A stretch of DNA of 64,000 nt. Origin: Burkholderiaceae bacterium 16 (lineage in GTDB: Bacteria > Pseudomonadota > Gammaproteobacteria > Burkholderiales > Burkholderiaceae). Of the stretch, positions 1-7,663 are shown piece by piece. Position numbers and translations under genes: made by a program. The stretch covers positions 1 through 64,000 of the forward strand of contig JYOD01000050.1 in NCBI GenBank assembly GCA_000955785.1. The letters are read 5' to 3'. Below the pieces are notes generated by a model, which saw only the letters and a program-made list of their open reading frames with translations, had not been told where the DNA came from and ran no database searches. Numbering within the stretch: position 1 is the stretch's first letter; each line of letters starts with the position of its first letter.

Positions 1-24
1 GTCGTGGCAAAGATCCTCGACTAA
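1..24 (+). CDS. tuf: Elongation factor Tu, C-terminal tail (partial)
   Basis: Only the last seven codons (VVAKILD) and a TAA stop are present; the gene enters from the left edge. The sequence matches the usual EF-Tu C-terminus, and tuf is the expected gene before rpsJ in the str operon of Burkholderiales. EF-Tu is the cytoplasmic GTPase that delivers aminoacyl-tRNA to the ribosome. The identification rests on this short tail plus context. Confidence 0.8.
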   Translation, partial: VVAKILD

Positions 25-118
25 GCAAACTTCCTGGAGCAGGCTGGCGGTACAATACCGGCGGCCTGTTCCCTTGTTCCAGGGCGCTCGCCGCCCATCG
101 CTCTTTTAAGGAAATATC

Positions 119-427
119 ATGCAGAACCAGAAGATCCGTATCCGCCTGAAGGCTTTCGACTATCGCCTGATCGACCAGTCGGCAGCCGAAATCGTGGATA
201 CCGCCAAGCGTACCGGCGCGATCGTCAAGGGCCCGGTGCCCCTGCCGACCCGTATCCAGCGCTTCGACATCCTGCGTTCGCCGCACGTCAACAAGACGAG
301 CCGTGATCAGTTCGAGATCCGTACTCACCAGCGCCTGATGGACATCGTCGATCCTACCGACAAGACCGTTGACGCACTGATGAAGCTCGACCTGCCGGCC
401 GGCGTCGACGTCGAAATCAAGGTGTAA
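119..427 (+). CDS. rpsJ: 30S ribosomal protein S10 (NusE)
   Basis: S10 is a 30S head protein and, as NusE, a partner of NusB and NusG in antitermination. The 102-residue product begins MQNQKIRIRLKAFDYRLID and has the family's usual length. An AAGGA ribosome binding site lies 5-10 bases before the ATG. It follows tuf by 94 bases and is followed directly by an intrinsic terminator, so here it looks like the last gene of the str operon (rpsL-rpsG-fusA-tuf-rpsJ) rather than the first gene of an S10 operon. Confidence 0.98.
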   Translation: MQNQKIRIRLKAFDYRLIDQSAAEIVDTAKRTGAIVKGPVPLPTRIQRFDILRSPHVNKTSRDQFEIRTHQRLMDIVDPTDKTVDALMKLDLPAGVDVEIKV

Positions 428-473
428 GGTATTCCGCACAAGACCGCCCCTGGTGGTTTTGCGCAAACAAAAG

Positions 474-504
474 CGGCGAACTTCGGTTCGCCGTTTTTGT
501 TTTT
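474..504 (+). terminator. Intrinsic terminator after rpsJ, probably bidirectional
   Basis: CGGCGAAC pairs perfectly with GTTCGCCG across a TTCG tetraloop (474-493) and is followed by TTTTTGTTTTT. An A-rich tract (AAACAAAA) lies on the other side, so the same hairpin can end the regulator gene transcribed from the opposite strand, whose stop is at 534. It separates rpsJ from everything downstream. Confidence 0.9.
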
Positions 505-533
505 GTGCCGCCTTCTCCCCGTTGCACGGCCGG

Positions 534-1547
534 CTAGGCGGGTCCGCGTCGGCGGAGCGTCTGCCCCGGGGGCTCGCCGAAACTCTTGCGATATTCCACG
601 CTGAAGCGCCCCAGGTGGCTGAAGCCCCAGCGCAAGGCTGCGGCGGTAACCGAATCGAGGGCCCGGTCGTTCAACAAGTCCTGATGCACCCGTTCCAGCC
701 GGACTGCGCGCAGGTAAGCCATCGGGCTGATGCCGCGGTGCTCGCGAAATCCCGCATACAGTCCGCGCAGGCTTACGCCGGCCACTTCGGCCAGCAAGGC
801 TGGCGTCAACGGCGCGTTGGCATGGGCGTGGATGTACTCTTCGACCAGTTTCACATGACGCGGTGCCAGGGGTTTGCCGCGCGCCCGCAGTGCTTCGGTG
901 AGACTGTGGGGCTGCACCGTCAATAGCGTGCCGATCACCAACTGCTCCAGCTGGCAGGCAGTGAGCGGATGCCGGGCCGCATCCGGCGCCAGCGCCATCA
1001 CATCTGCCAGGTAATGCACCATCTGGTACCACGCGGCCACGCGCCGCCACGCCATGCCGAGCTCGAATCGCAGCGGCTGTTGCGGGCGATGGCCCAGGTA
1101 CGCCGCGCACACCCGCTCCAGCGCGCCGCGCTCGACGCGCACGATCAACTGGTCGCTGTCGTGACTCCAGCGCATTCGCACCGGATCGCAGGGCGTCAGC
1201 ACCGAAGCGGTTTCCCGGTCGGAAAGGATCTCCTGCTGGCCGCAGCGGATTTCCGCATGACCCGCTACGGGCATCTGCACCAGCAGGAAGTCGTCGAGCG
1301 GCCCGGGCTCGATCTGCACCTCGGCCCCATAGGCCAGCCGGTTGAATGAGACCGCGCCAAGGGGAGCATGATGCATGCGCGCCGCCAGCGTGGTGCCGCC
1401 GATGGTCAGCTTGTGCGGCTTGAACACCATGCCGACGGCGGCCCGCGTCTCGGCCTGGTCGGTCGAGGCGAAGACCAGTCGGGTCGGGTCGTCTAGCAGG
1501 GCGCCAGCCAGCGGCTCGGTGGCCGTGGCCGCGGGGGGCTGCGGCAT
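534..1547 (-). CDS. iifR: AraC/XylS-family transcriptional activator of the indole-type cassette
   Basis: This is a likely effector-responsive activator of the divergent operon. The N-terminal two-thirds resembles the AraC_binding_2 ligand domain of regulators such as XylS and AntR. The C-terminal ~100 residues carry the double helix-turn-helix (TPALLAEVAGVSLRGLYAGF, then a second helix pair ending in SVEYRKSFGEPPGQTLRRR). I start at 1547 because GAGGAG lies seven bases upstream; an in-frame ATG at 1568 gives seven more residues. Its position opposite the four catabolic genes matches the indole-responsive regulator IifR/IndR. Gene identity is by cluster resemblance; the AraC family is certain. 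Confidence 0.7.
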   Translation of the reverse strand: MPQPPAATATEPLAGALLDDPTRLVFASTDQAETRAAVGMVFKPHKLTIGGTTLAARMHHAPLGAVSFNRLAYGAEVQIEPGPLDDFLLVQMPVAGHAEIRCGQQEILSDRETASVLTPCDPVRMRWSHDSDQLIVRVERGALERVCAAYLGHRPQQPLRFELGMAWRRVAAWYQMVHYLADVMALAPDAARHPLTACQLEQLVIGTLLTVQPHSLTEALRARGKPLAPRHVKLVEEYIHAHANAPLTPALLAEVAGVSLRGLYAGFREHRGISPMAYLRAVRLERVHQDLLNDRALDSVTAAALRWGFSHLGRFSVEYRKSFGEPPGQTLRRRGPA

Positions 1548-1717
1548 TGTCTCGCTCCTCGGCATCATTGGCGCGCCGTTCCTGGTGGGGGATCCGCCTG
1601 CCTGCGGACCGTGCTGCTGCGTTGCCGCTTTGGCACCGCGCTGGCATGCGGACGGAATCCTTCACATCACTATAGTGGATCGCTTCCTCGCGCCACTTGC
1701 CCGCCCCGCCATTTTCC

Positions 1718-1752
1718 TGCACTAATCGGATAGCCGCTGCAGCCGGCGGCTA
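1718..1752 (+). promoter_or_regulatory. Two XylS-type operator boxes in the divergent promoter
   Basis: Two direct repeats fit TGCA-N6-GGNTA: TGCA-ctaatc-GGATA at 1718-1732 and TGCA-gccggc-GGCTA at 1738-1752, 20 bases start to start. This is the consensus known for XylS-type AraC regulators. A CATGAT -10-like hexamer at 1775-1780 sits 22 bases past the second box with no good -35, as expected for an activator-dependent promoter. The first gene starts at 1830. The rest of the 1569-1829 intergenic region shows nothing else clear. Confidence 0.65.
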
Positions 1753-1829
1753 GTTTGCTGCGGTGCGGATCGCCCATGATGGAATCCAGCACGGCAGCCC
1801 GGCCCCCCAAAAACAAAGGAGCGCAGCCC

Positions 1830-3065
1830 ATGAGCCAGACAATCCAGATCCACGCCGCCGACGGCAGCGGCACGTTCAACGCCTACTTGGCCACGCCCGC
1901 ATCGGGCAAGGGGCCCGGCATCGTGTTGTGCCAGGAAATTTTCGGCGTCAACGCCACCATGCGCGCCGTGGCGGACTACTACGCCGAGGAAGGTTACACG
2001 GTGCTGGTGCCGGACCTGTTCTGGCGTATCGCCCCCGGCATTGAACTGGGCGACCGCGGCGAAGACTTCCAGCGCGCCCTTGGGCTGTATCAGCGCTTTG
2101 ATGAGGCCCTCGGCGTCAAGGATGTGGATTCGGCGCTGGAAGCGCTGCGCGCGCGTCCCGAGTGCGTGGGCCAGACCGCGGTGCTCGGCTTTTGCCTGGG
2201 TGGCAAGCTCGCCTACCTGTCCGCCTGCCGCCTGGACGGGGTGGCCTGCGCGGTGGCGTACTACGGCGTGGGCATTGAGCATGCACTGGCCGAGGCAGCT
2301 AACATCAAGGGCCGGCTGGTGCTGCATGTGGCCGAGCGCGACGGCTTTTGCCCGCCGGAGGCGCAAGCGCAGATCCGCGCAGCCCTGGGCGGCAAGGATG
2401 GCATCGAGCTATATATCTATCCCGGCGTCGATCATGCATTTGCCCGCGCCGGCGGCGAGCACTATGACCGACCGTCCGCGCTGATGGCGCACCAACGGTC
2501 GATTGGCGCGCTGCGCGCAGAGATGGGTCCGCACTACGACTTCTCGGCCCTCTGGGACAAGCACTGCGAATACGAATTCGCCACCCGCGATGTCGATGCC
2601 ACGATGGCGACCATGGTGGCGGAGCCCTACGTCAACCATATCCCGACCATGACCGGTGGCGTCGGCTACAGGCAGCTCAAGCGCTTCTACCAGAACCACT
2701 TTGTCCACAGCAACCCGCCGGACACCACGCTGCTTCCGCTGTCGCGCACGGTGGGCGCGAGCCAGATCGTTGACGAGCTGCTGTTCTGCTTCACGCATAC
2801 CTGCGAGATTGACTGGATGCTGCCGGGCGTGCCACCCACGGGCAAGCGAGTGGAGATTCCGCTGATCGCCATCGTCAAGTTCCGTGGCGACAAGCTCTAC
2901 CACGAGCACATCTACTGGGACCAGGCCAGCGTGCTGGTGCAGATCGGCAAGCTCGATCCGGCCGGGCTGCCCGTGGCCGGCATCGAGACTGCCCGCAAGC
3001 TGCTCGATGAAACGCTGCCCTCCAACGCGCTGATGGCGCGCTGGCAGGAGAGCGAAGGCAAGTAG
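1830..3065 (+). CDS. iifA: Dienelactone hydrolase-NTF2/SnoaL-like fusion, IifA-type
   Basis: Residues 1-235 form a dienelactone hydrolase-type alpha/beta hydrolase with Glu36, nucleophile Cys122 in GFCLGG, Asp171 and His202, matching the canonical dienelactone hydrolase residues. From about residue 240 to 411 there is a separate SnoaL/NTF2-like domain (WDKHCEYEFATRDVDATMATM and on). In iif clusters the corresponding protein is, as I recall, a cofactor-independent oxygenase that turns 3-hydroxyindolin-2-one into anthranilate. The ATG at 1830 follows AAAGGAG by eight bases; an upstream in-frame start at 1755 lacks a site. It is first in a four-gene operon. The function is inferred from the cluster. 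Confidence 0.65.
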   Translation: MSQTIQIHAADGSGTFNAYLATPASGKGPGIVLCQEIFGVNATMRAVADYYAEEGYTVLVPDLFWRIAPGIELGDRGEDFQRALGLYQRFDEALGVKDVDSALEALRARPECVGQTAVLGFCLGGKLAYLSACRLDGVACAVAYYGVGIEHALAEAANIKGRLVLHVAERDGFCPPEAQAQIRAALGGKDGIELYIYPGVDHAFARAGGEHYDRPSALMAHQRSIGALRAEMGPHYDFSALWDKHCEYEFATRDVDATMATMVAEPYVNHIPTMTGGVGYRQLKRFYQNHFVHSNPPDTTLLPLSRTVGASQIVDELLFCFTHTCEIDWMLPGVPPTGKRVEIPLIAIVKFRGDKLYHEHIYWDQASVLVQIGKLDPAGLPVAGIETARKLLDETLPSNALMARWQESEGK

Positions 3066-3189
3066 GCGGGGCGGATCTGCCCCGGCAATCGACGAAATCA
3101 AAGCAAAAGGGGCGTGCCCGGCACGCACCGCGGGTACCGCTTGGTCCCTGCGGCGCATGGGCAACGCACCGATACAAGGAGACAACGTC

Positions 3190-3978
3190 ATGAAAGGACT
3201 GCAGGACAAAGTCGCCATCGTCAGCGGCGGCGCCACCCTTATCGGCGCGGGCGTGGCGAAGGCCTTCTTCGAGGCCGGCACGCGAGTGGCGATTCTCGAT
3301 ATCGATGCCGCCGGCGGCGAGCGTGTCGCTGGCGAGCTGGGTGAACGAGCACTCTTCATTCGCGCTGACATCACCGACGACGCCGAGGTGGCCGCGGCCG
3401 TGTCGCAGGTCACGCGGCACTTCGGCGGCATCGATTACCTGGTCAACCTGGCCTGCACCTATCTCGATGACGGTTTCAAATCGAACCGCTGTGACTGGCT
3501 CACCGCGCTCGACGTCAATGTGGTCTCCAGCGTGATGCTGGCCCAGGCCGTCCACGAGGGAATGCGCGCGCGCGGCGGTGGCGCGATCGTCAACTTCACC
3601 AGCATCTCGGCCAATGTGGCGCAGACGGGGCGCTGGCTCTATCCGGCCTCCAAGGCCGCGATCCGGCAGCTCACCCGCAGCATGGCGATGGACCTCGCGC
3701 CCGATCATATCCGCGTCAACGCAGTCTCGCCGGGCTGGACCTGGTGCCGGCTGATGGACGACGTCAGCGGTGGCAACCGCGAGCGTACCGATCGCGTGGC
3801 GGCGGACTTCCACCTGCTGGGCCGCGTGGGCGAGCCCGATGAAGTGGCTCAGGTGGTGCTGTTTCTCTGCTCGGACCATGCCAGCTTTGTCACCGGCGCC
3901 GACTACGCGGTGGACGGCGGCTACTCGGCGATGGGCCCGGAGCAAAACGTTCCCGCCATCCCGCGCCTGGCCGGCTGA
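3190..3978 (+). CDS. iifB: Short-chain dehydrogenase/reductase, IifB-type
   Basis: A 262-residue NAD(P)-dependent short-chain dehydrogenase. The nucleotide loop is SGGATLIGAG (residues 12-21), a variant of TGxxxGIG. The catalytic Ser, Tyr and Lys are S138, Y151 and K155 (YPASK). The usual NNAG motif is replaced by NLAC at 86-89. In iif clusters this enzyme oxidises indole-2,3-dihydrodiol to 3-hydroxyindolin-2-one. An AAGGAG site precedes the ATG by eight bases. The preceding gene ends 124 bases upstream and the monooxygenase starts 54 bases downstream. The fold is certain; the substrate is inferred from its neighbours. Confidence 0.7.
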   Translation: MKGLQDKVAIVSGGATLIGAGVAKAFFEAGTRVAILDIDAAGGERVAGELGERALFIRADITDDAEVAAAVSQVTRHFGGIDYLVNLACTYLDDGFKSNRCDWLTALDVNVVSSVMLAQAVHEGMRARGGGAIVNFTSISANVAQTGRWLYPASKAAIRQLTRSMAMDLAPDHIRVNAVSPGWTWCRLMDDVSGGNRERTDRVAADFHLLGRVGEPDEVAQVVLFLCSDHASFVTGADYAVDGGYSAMGPEQNVPAIPRLAG

Positions 3979-4032
3979 AACCGCGATGCGGGATTTCGAC
4001 TTCCACGCTGAACCTTCAAGTAGGAGATTTCC

Positions 4033-5274
4033 ATGAGCCAACGCATTGCCATCGTCGGCGCGGGCCAGTCCGGCCTGCAGATGGCCCTGGGCCTGCAAGC
4101 CAAGGGCTACCGGGTCACGCTGCTGACCAATCGCACGCCGGACCAGGTCCGCGCGGGCAAGGTCATGTCCAGCCAGTGCATGTTCGATCGCGCGCTGCAG
4201 ACCGAGCGAGAGCTGGGCTTGAACTGGTGGGACGATGCGTGCCCGCCGGTAGAAGGGATCGGCCTGGCGATTCCGCATCCGGAACAGCCTGGCGCCAGGT
4301 TGATCGACTGGGCTGCCCGGCTCGACCATCCGGCCCAAGCGGTGGACCAGCGACTCAAGATGCCGGCCTGGATGGAAACCTTCGCGCAACGCGGTGGCGA
4401 CCTGCGCATCGCCGATGCCGGCGTCGATGAACTGGAAGCGCTGGCTCGCGAGCATGATCTTGTGCTGCTTGCGGCCGGCAAGGGCGAGATCGTCAGCCGT
4501 TTCGAGCGGGACGCCACGCGCAGTCCTTTCAGCGCGCCGCAGCGTTCGCTCGCCCTGACCTATGTGAACGCCATGACGCCGCGCACCCCGTTCTCGCGGG
4601 TTTGCTTCAACTTGATTCCCGGCATTGGCGAATACTTCGTCTTCCCGGCCCTGACGCTATCCGGCCCCTGCGAGATCATGGTGTTCGAGGGCATACCGGG
4701 TGGCCCGATGGACCGCTGGGCCGATGCGCGTACGCCGGAGCGGCACCTCGCCGAGAGTCTGCGCATCCTGCGCACCTGGCTGCCGTGGGAGGCGGAGCGC
4801 TGCGATGCGGTGACCCTGACCGACGAGCAAGGCATTCTCGCCGGCCGCTTCGCCCCGACCGTGCGCCGGCCTGTGATGACCTTGCCCTCGGGCCGGCTCG
4901 TGTTCGGCATGGCCGACGCCGTCGTCGTCAACGATCCCATTACCGGACAGGGCTCCAACAACGCGGCCAAGTGCTGCAAGGTATATCTGGATGCCATCAT
5001 TGCGCATGGCGACCGCGGTTTCGACGCGGACTGGATGGAGCAGACGTTCGCGCGCTACTGGCAGTACGCAGGCGACGTAGTGAACTGGACCAACTCCCTG
5101 CTCACGCCACCGCCAGCGCATATCCTATCGCTGCTGGGCGCGGCAGGCCATGCGCCAGAGCTGGCCGCCCGCATTGCCAATGGCTTCGATAATCCGCCGG
5201 ACTTCTTCCCCTGGTGGTCAGATTCCGCTGCCTGCCAGCAGTTGATCGACCAGCATCTGCCTCAGGCGGCCTGA
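4033..5274 (+). CDS. iifC: StyA-family flavin monooxygenase, indole oxygenase IifC-type
   Basis: A 413-residue FAD-dependent oxygenase component of the styrene/indole monooxygenase family, close to StyA in length. The FAD dinucleotide loop is GAGQSG at residues 9-14. The C-terminal half keeps family segments such as DPITGQGSNNAAKCCKVY. It has no reductase domain and must receive reduced FAD from the adjacent reductase. Such enzymes epoxidise or hydroxylate indole, and indigo often forms as a by-product. GGAG lies six bases before the ATG. A styrene substrate cannot be excluded, but no styrene oxide isomerase or phenylacetaldehyde dehydrogenase is nearby. Confidence 0.8.
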   Translation: MSQRIAIVGAGQSGLQMALGLQAKGYRVTLLTNRTPDQVRAGKVMSSQCMFDRALQTERELGLNWWDDACPPVEGIGLAIPHPEQPGARLIDWAARLDHPAQAVDQRLKMPAWMETFAQRGGDLRIADAGVDELEALAREHDLVLLAAGKGEIVSRFERDATRSPFSAPQRSLALTYVNAMTPRTPFSRVCFNLIPGIGEYFVFPALTLSGPCEIMVFEGIPGGPMDRWADARTPERHLAESLRILRTWLPWEAERCDAVTLTDEQGILAGRFAPTVRRPVMTLPSGRLVFGMADAVVVNDPITGQGSNNAAKCCKVYLDAIIAHGDRGFDADWMEQTFARYWQYAGDVVNWTNSLLTPPPAHILSLLGAAGHAPELAARIANGFDNPPDFFPWWSDSAACQQLIDQHLPQAA

Positions 5275-5275
5275 T

Positions 5276-5767
5276 ATGGAAGCCGCTTGCGCTGTGCTGG
5301 ATACCAGGGCGCTGCGCCGGGCCTGTGGCCGCTACGCTACCGGCGTGGCGGTCATCGGCACCTGCGGTGCCGAGGGCCGTCCGATTGGCTTGACCATCAA
5401 CTCCTTCGCCTCGCTATCCCTGGCGCCCCCGCTGATCTTGTGGAGTCTGGCACTGCACTCGCCAAGCGCCGCGCATTTCGCCGTGGGCAAGCACTTCGGC
5501 GTCAGCATCCTGCAGGCGGGGCACGGCGAGTTGGCGCGCCGTTTTGCCACGCCTGCCGAGGACAAGTTTGCCGGCGTTTCCCATCGGCGCTGTGAGCGCG
5601 GCGTACCTTATCTCGATGAAGCGTTGGCCACGCTGGCGTGCAGGGTGGAGCGCGCGGACGCGGTAGGAGATCATCTACTGATCGTTGGCGAAGTGCAGGG
5701 GTTTGAAGTAGGGGAGGGCGAACCGCTGGTGTTTTTCGGTGGGGAGTTCGTGAAGGTAGGAAGGTAA
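5276..5767 (+). CDS. iifD: Flavin reductase partner, StyB/IifD-type
   Basis: A 163-residue NAD(P)H:flavin oxidoreductase of the flavin reductase-like (StyB/HpaC) family, which supplies reduced FAD to the oxygenase. Recognisable segments are ALRRACGRYATGVAVIGT near the N-terminus, LTINSFASLSLAPPLILWSL, and the C-terminal EPLVFFGGEF. The ATG begins one base after the oxygenase stop, so translation is probably coupled. It is the last gene of the cassette. Confidence 0.85.
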   Translation: MEAACAVLDTRALRRACGRYATGVAVIGTCGAEGRPIGLTINSFASLSLAPPLILWSLALHSPSAAHFAVGKHFGVSILQAGHGELARRFATPAEDKFAGVSHRRCERGVPYLDEALATLACRVERADAVGDHLLIVGEVQGFEVGEGEPLVFFGGEFVKVGR

Positions 5768-5779
5768 GGCTTTCGATCC

Positions 5780-5806
5780 GATGCCAAAATTGCCACTTTT
5801 GCCATC
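5780..5806. other. Inverted repeat just after the cassette
   Basis: GATGcCAAAA and TTTTGcCATC face each other across seven bases, a ten-base stem with one C-C mismatch. There is no T tract, so I do not call it a terminator. It lies 13 bases past the reductase stop and may mark the end of the cassette transcript. From here to 5896 nothing else is recognisable. Confidence 0.4.
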
Positions 5807-5896
5807 AAGATGCGCAGTGCCAGCGCCCCGCAACTTAGTCAACGCCACAAAACAACACCCGCGCCACCGCGCATGGCCAAACTTCCGAAAGCACTC

Positions 5897-5925
5897 TTGC
5901 TCTTTCCAAACCGCTGCGATATAGT
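5897..5925 (+). promoter_or_regulatory. Sigma-70 type promoter for rplC and the S10 operon remainder
   Basis: TTGCTC (5897-5902) and TATAGT (5920-5925) are separated by exactly 17 bases. A start near 5932 would give a leader of about 135 bases before rplC. The promoter lies downstream of the inserted cassette, so rplC and the following genes need not be read from str. Confidence 0.7.
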
Positions 5926-5931
5926 GTAAAG

Positions 5932-5953
5932 CTACCCGTTTGTCTATGGGTAG
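5932..5953 (+). promoter_or_regulatory. Leader hairpin at the 5' end of the rplC transcript
   Basis: CTACCC (5932-5937) and GGGTAG (5948-5953) can pair across a ten-base loop, right at the predicted transcript start. It could stabilise the 5' end or be part of a leader control element; no known S10-leader fold was recognised. Confidence 0.35.
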
Positions 5954-6067
5954 TGGGCTGGCCAGCTTGGCCGCGCGCAGTCTTCTTCAGCGCAAGCCCC
6001 GCACTGCAAACACTGTTTTCGTGTATCAATCAGCCCCGGCCAATCGCAGCTGGGAATGGAGCAAACC

Positions 6068-6718
6068 ATGAGCCTTGGCCTTGTAGGTCGCAAGGTTGGC
6101 ATGACCCGTATTTTCACGGATGACGGCGATTCAATTCCCGTTACCGTGGTCGAGGTCGGCGACAACCGCGTGACACAAATCAAGACGGACGAGACCGACG
6201 GTTATACCTCGGTTCAAGTCACTTTCGGCGCACGCCGCGCTAGCCGCGTCACCAAGCCTTTGGCAGGTCACCTTGCCAAAGCTGGTGTTGAAGCTGGTGA
6301 AATCATCCGCGAATTCCGCATCGATGCCGCTAAGGCTGGCGAACTGCAACCCGGCGGCACGCTGTCGGTTGACCTGTTCGAAGTCGGTCAAAAGATCGAC
6401 GTCCAGGGCGTGACCATCGGTAAGGGCTACGCCGGTACCATCAAGCGTCACCATTTCGCATCGGGTCGTGCCACCCACGGTAACTCGCGTTCGCATAACG
6501 TGCCGGGTTCCATCGGTATGGCGCAGGATCCGGGCCGTGTGTTCCCCGGCAAGCGCATGACCGGCCATCTGGGTGACGTCACCCGCACCGTCCAGAACCT
6601 GGAAATCGCCAAGATCGACGCAGAGCGCAAGCTGCTGCTGGTCAAGGGCGCCATTCCCGGCTCCAAGGGCGGCAAGGTTATCGTTACCCCGGCCGTCAAG
6701 GCCAAAGCCAAAGCTTAA
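6068..6718 (+). CDS. rplC: 50S ribosomal protein L3
   Basis: An early-assembly 23S rRNA binding protein that reaches toward the peptidyl transferase centre. The 216-residue product starts MSLGLVGRKVGMTRIF and contains SHNVPGSIGMAQDPGR, the region of the methylated glutamine. I choose the ATG at 6068, preceded by GGAG at 6058-6061; an in-frame ATG at 6056 adds four residues that are not usual in the family. It is the first gene after the cassette and heads the rest of the S10 operon. Confidence 0.97.
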   Translation: MSLGLVGRKVGMTRIFTDDGDSIPVTVVEVGDNRVTQIKTDETDGYTSVQVTFGARRASRVTKPLAGHLAKAGVEAGEIIREFRIDAAKAGELQPGGTLSVDLFEVGQKIDVQGVTIGKGYAGTIKRHHFASGRATHGNSRSHNVPGSIGMAQDPGRVFPGKRMTGHLGDVTRTVQNLEIAKIDAERKLLLVKGAIPGSKGGKVIVTPAVKAKAKA

Positions 6719-6729
6719 GGAGCGAATCA

Positions 6730-7350
6730 ATGGAACTCAAGCTCCTCCAGGACAATGGCCAGATCGGCGCAAGCGTTGACGCTTCGCCCGAAGTCTTCGG
6801 CCGTGACTACAACGAAGCCCTCGTTCACCAGATCGTCGTCGCTTACCAGGCTAACGCTCGCAGCGGTAATCGTAAGCAGAAGGATCGTGAAGAGGTCAAG
6901 CACACGACCAAGAAGCCTTGGCGCCAGAAGGGTACGGGTCGCGCCCGTGCCGGTATGTCTTCCTCGCCGCTGTGGCGCGGGGGCGGCCGTATCTTCCCGA
7001 ATTCGCCGGAAGAGAACTTCACGCAGAAGGTCAACAAGAAGATGTTCCGTGCCGGTATGCGCTCGATTTACTCGCAGCTCGCACGTGAAGGTCGTATCAA
7101 CGTGGTGGACGGTTTCACCGTCGATGCGCCCAAGACCAAGCTCTTGGCCGACAAGTTCAAGGCCATGGGCCTGGACTCGGTGCTGATCATCACCGACAGC
7201 CTCGACGAGAACCTCTACCTGGCTTCGCGCAACCTGCCGCACGTGGCAGTTGTCGAGCCGCGCCAGGCTGACCCGCTGTCGCTCGTGCACTACAAGAAGG
7301 TGCTGGTGACCAAGGCAGCCGTCGCGCAGATCGAGGAGTTGCTGAAATGA
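6730..7350 (+). CDS. rplD: 50S ribosomal protein L4
   Basis: A 206-residue large-subunit protein lining the exit tunnel. The extended-loop segment KKPWRQKGTGRARAG is intact. In E. coli L4 also represses its own operon through the leader ahead of rpsJ. Here rpsJ is in another unit, so any such control would have to act on the rplC leader. The gene starts 11 bases after rplC and overlaps rplW by four bases. Confidence 0.97.
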   Translation: MELKLLQDNGQIGASVDASPEVFGRDYNEALVHQIVVAYQANARSGNRKQKDREEVKHTTKKPWRQKGTGRARAGMSSSPLWRGGGRIFPNSPEENFTQKVNKKMFRAGMRSIYSQLAREGRINVVDGFTVDAPKTKLLADKFKAMGLDSVLIITDSLDENLYLASRNLPHVAVVEPRQADPLSLVHYKKVLVTKAAVAQIEELLK

Positions 7351-7661
7351 CGCAAGTAGCCAAGAACGATCATCGTTTGATGCAGGTGCTGCTCGCGCCG
7401 GTGGTTTCCGAAAAGGCAACCCTGGTCGCCGACAAGAACGAACAAGTCGTGTTCGAAGTCGCTCGCGATGCCAACAAGGCAGACGTGAAGGCGGCGGTCG
7501 AACTGCTGTTCAAGGTCGAGGTGCAGTCCGTTCAGATCCTGAACCAAAAGGGCAAGCAAAAGCGTTTTGGCCGTTTCATGGGGCGTCGCAACCACGTGAA
7601 GAAGGCTTACGTTTCGCTCAAGCCGGGTCAGGAAATCAATTTTGAAGCGGAGGCCAAGTAA
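7347..7661 (+). CDS. rplW: 50S ribosomal protein L23
   Basis: A 104-residue protein at the tunnel exit and docking site for trigger factor and SRP. Family segments include LLAPVVSEKATLVADK near the N-terminus. Its ATG overlaps the rplD stop (ATGA), and rplB follows after two bases, so the three are probably translationally coupled. Confidence 0.97.
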   Translation: MTQVAKNDHRLMQVLLAPVVSEKATLVADKNEQVVFEVARDANKADVKAAVELLFKVEVQSVQILNQKGKQKRFGRFMGRRNHVKKAYVSLKPGQEINFEAEAK

Positions 7662-7663
7662 TC

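Noticed and set aside
1668..1677. Palindrome CACTATAGTG in the regulator-operon gap
   Set aside because: TATAGT could be a -10 on either strand but no -35 fits at 16-18 bases; the XylS-type boxes explain the region better.
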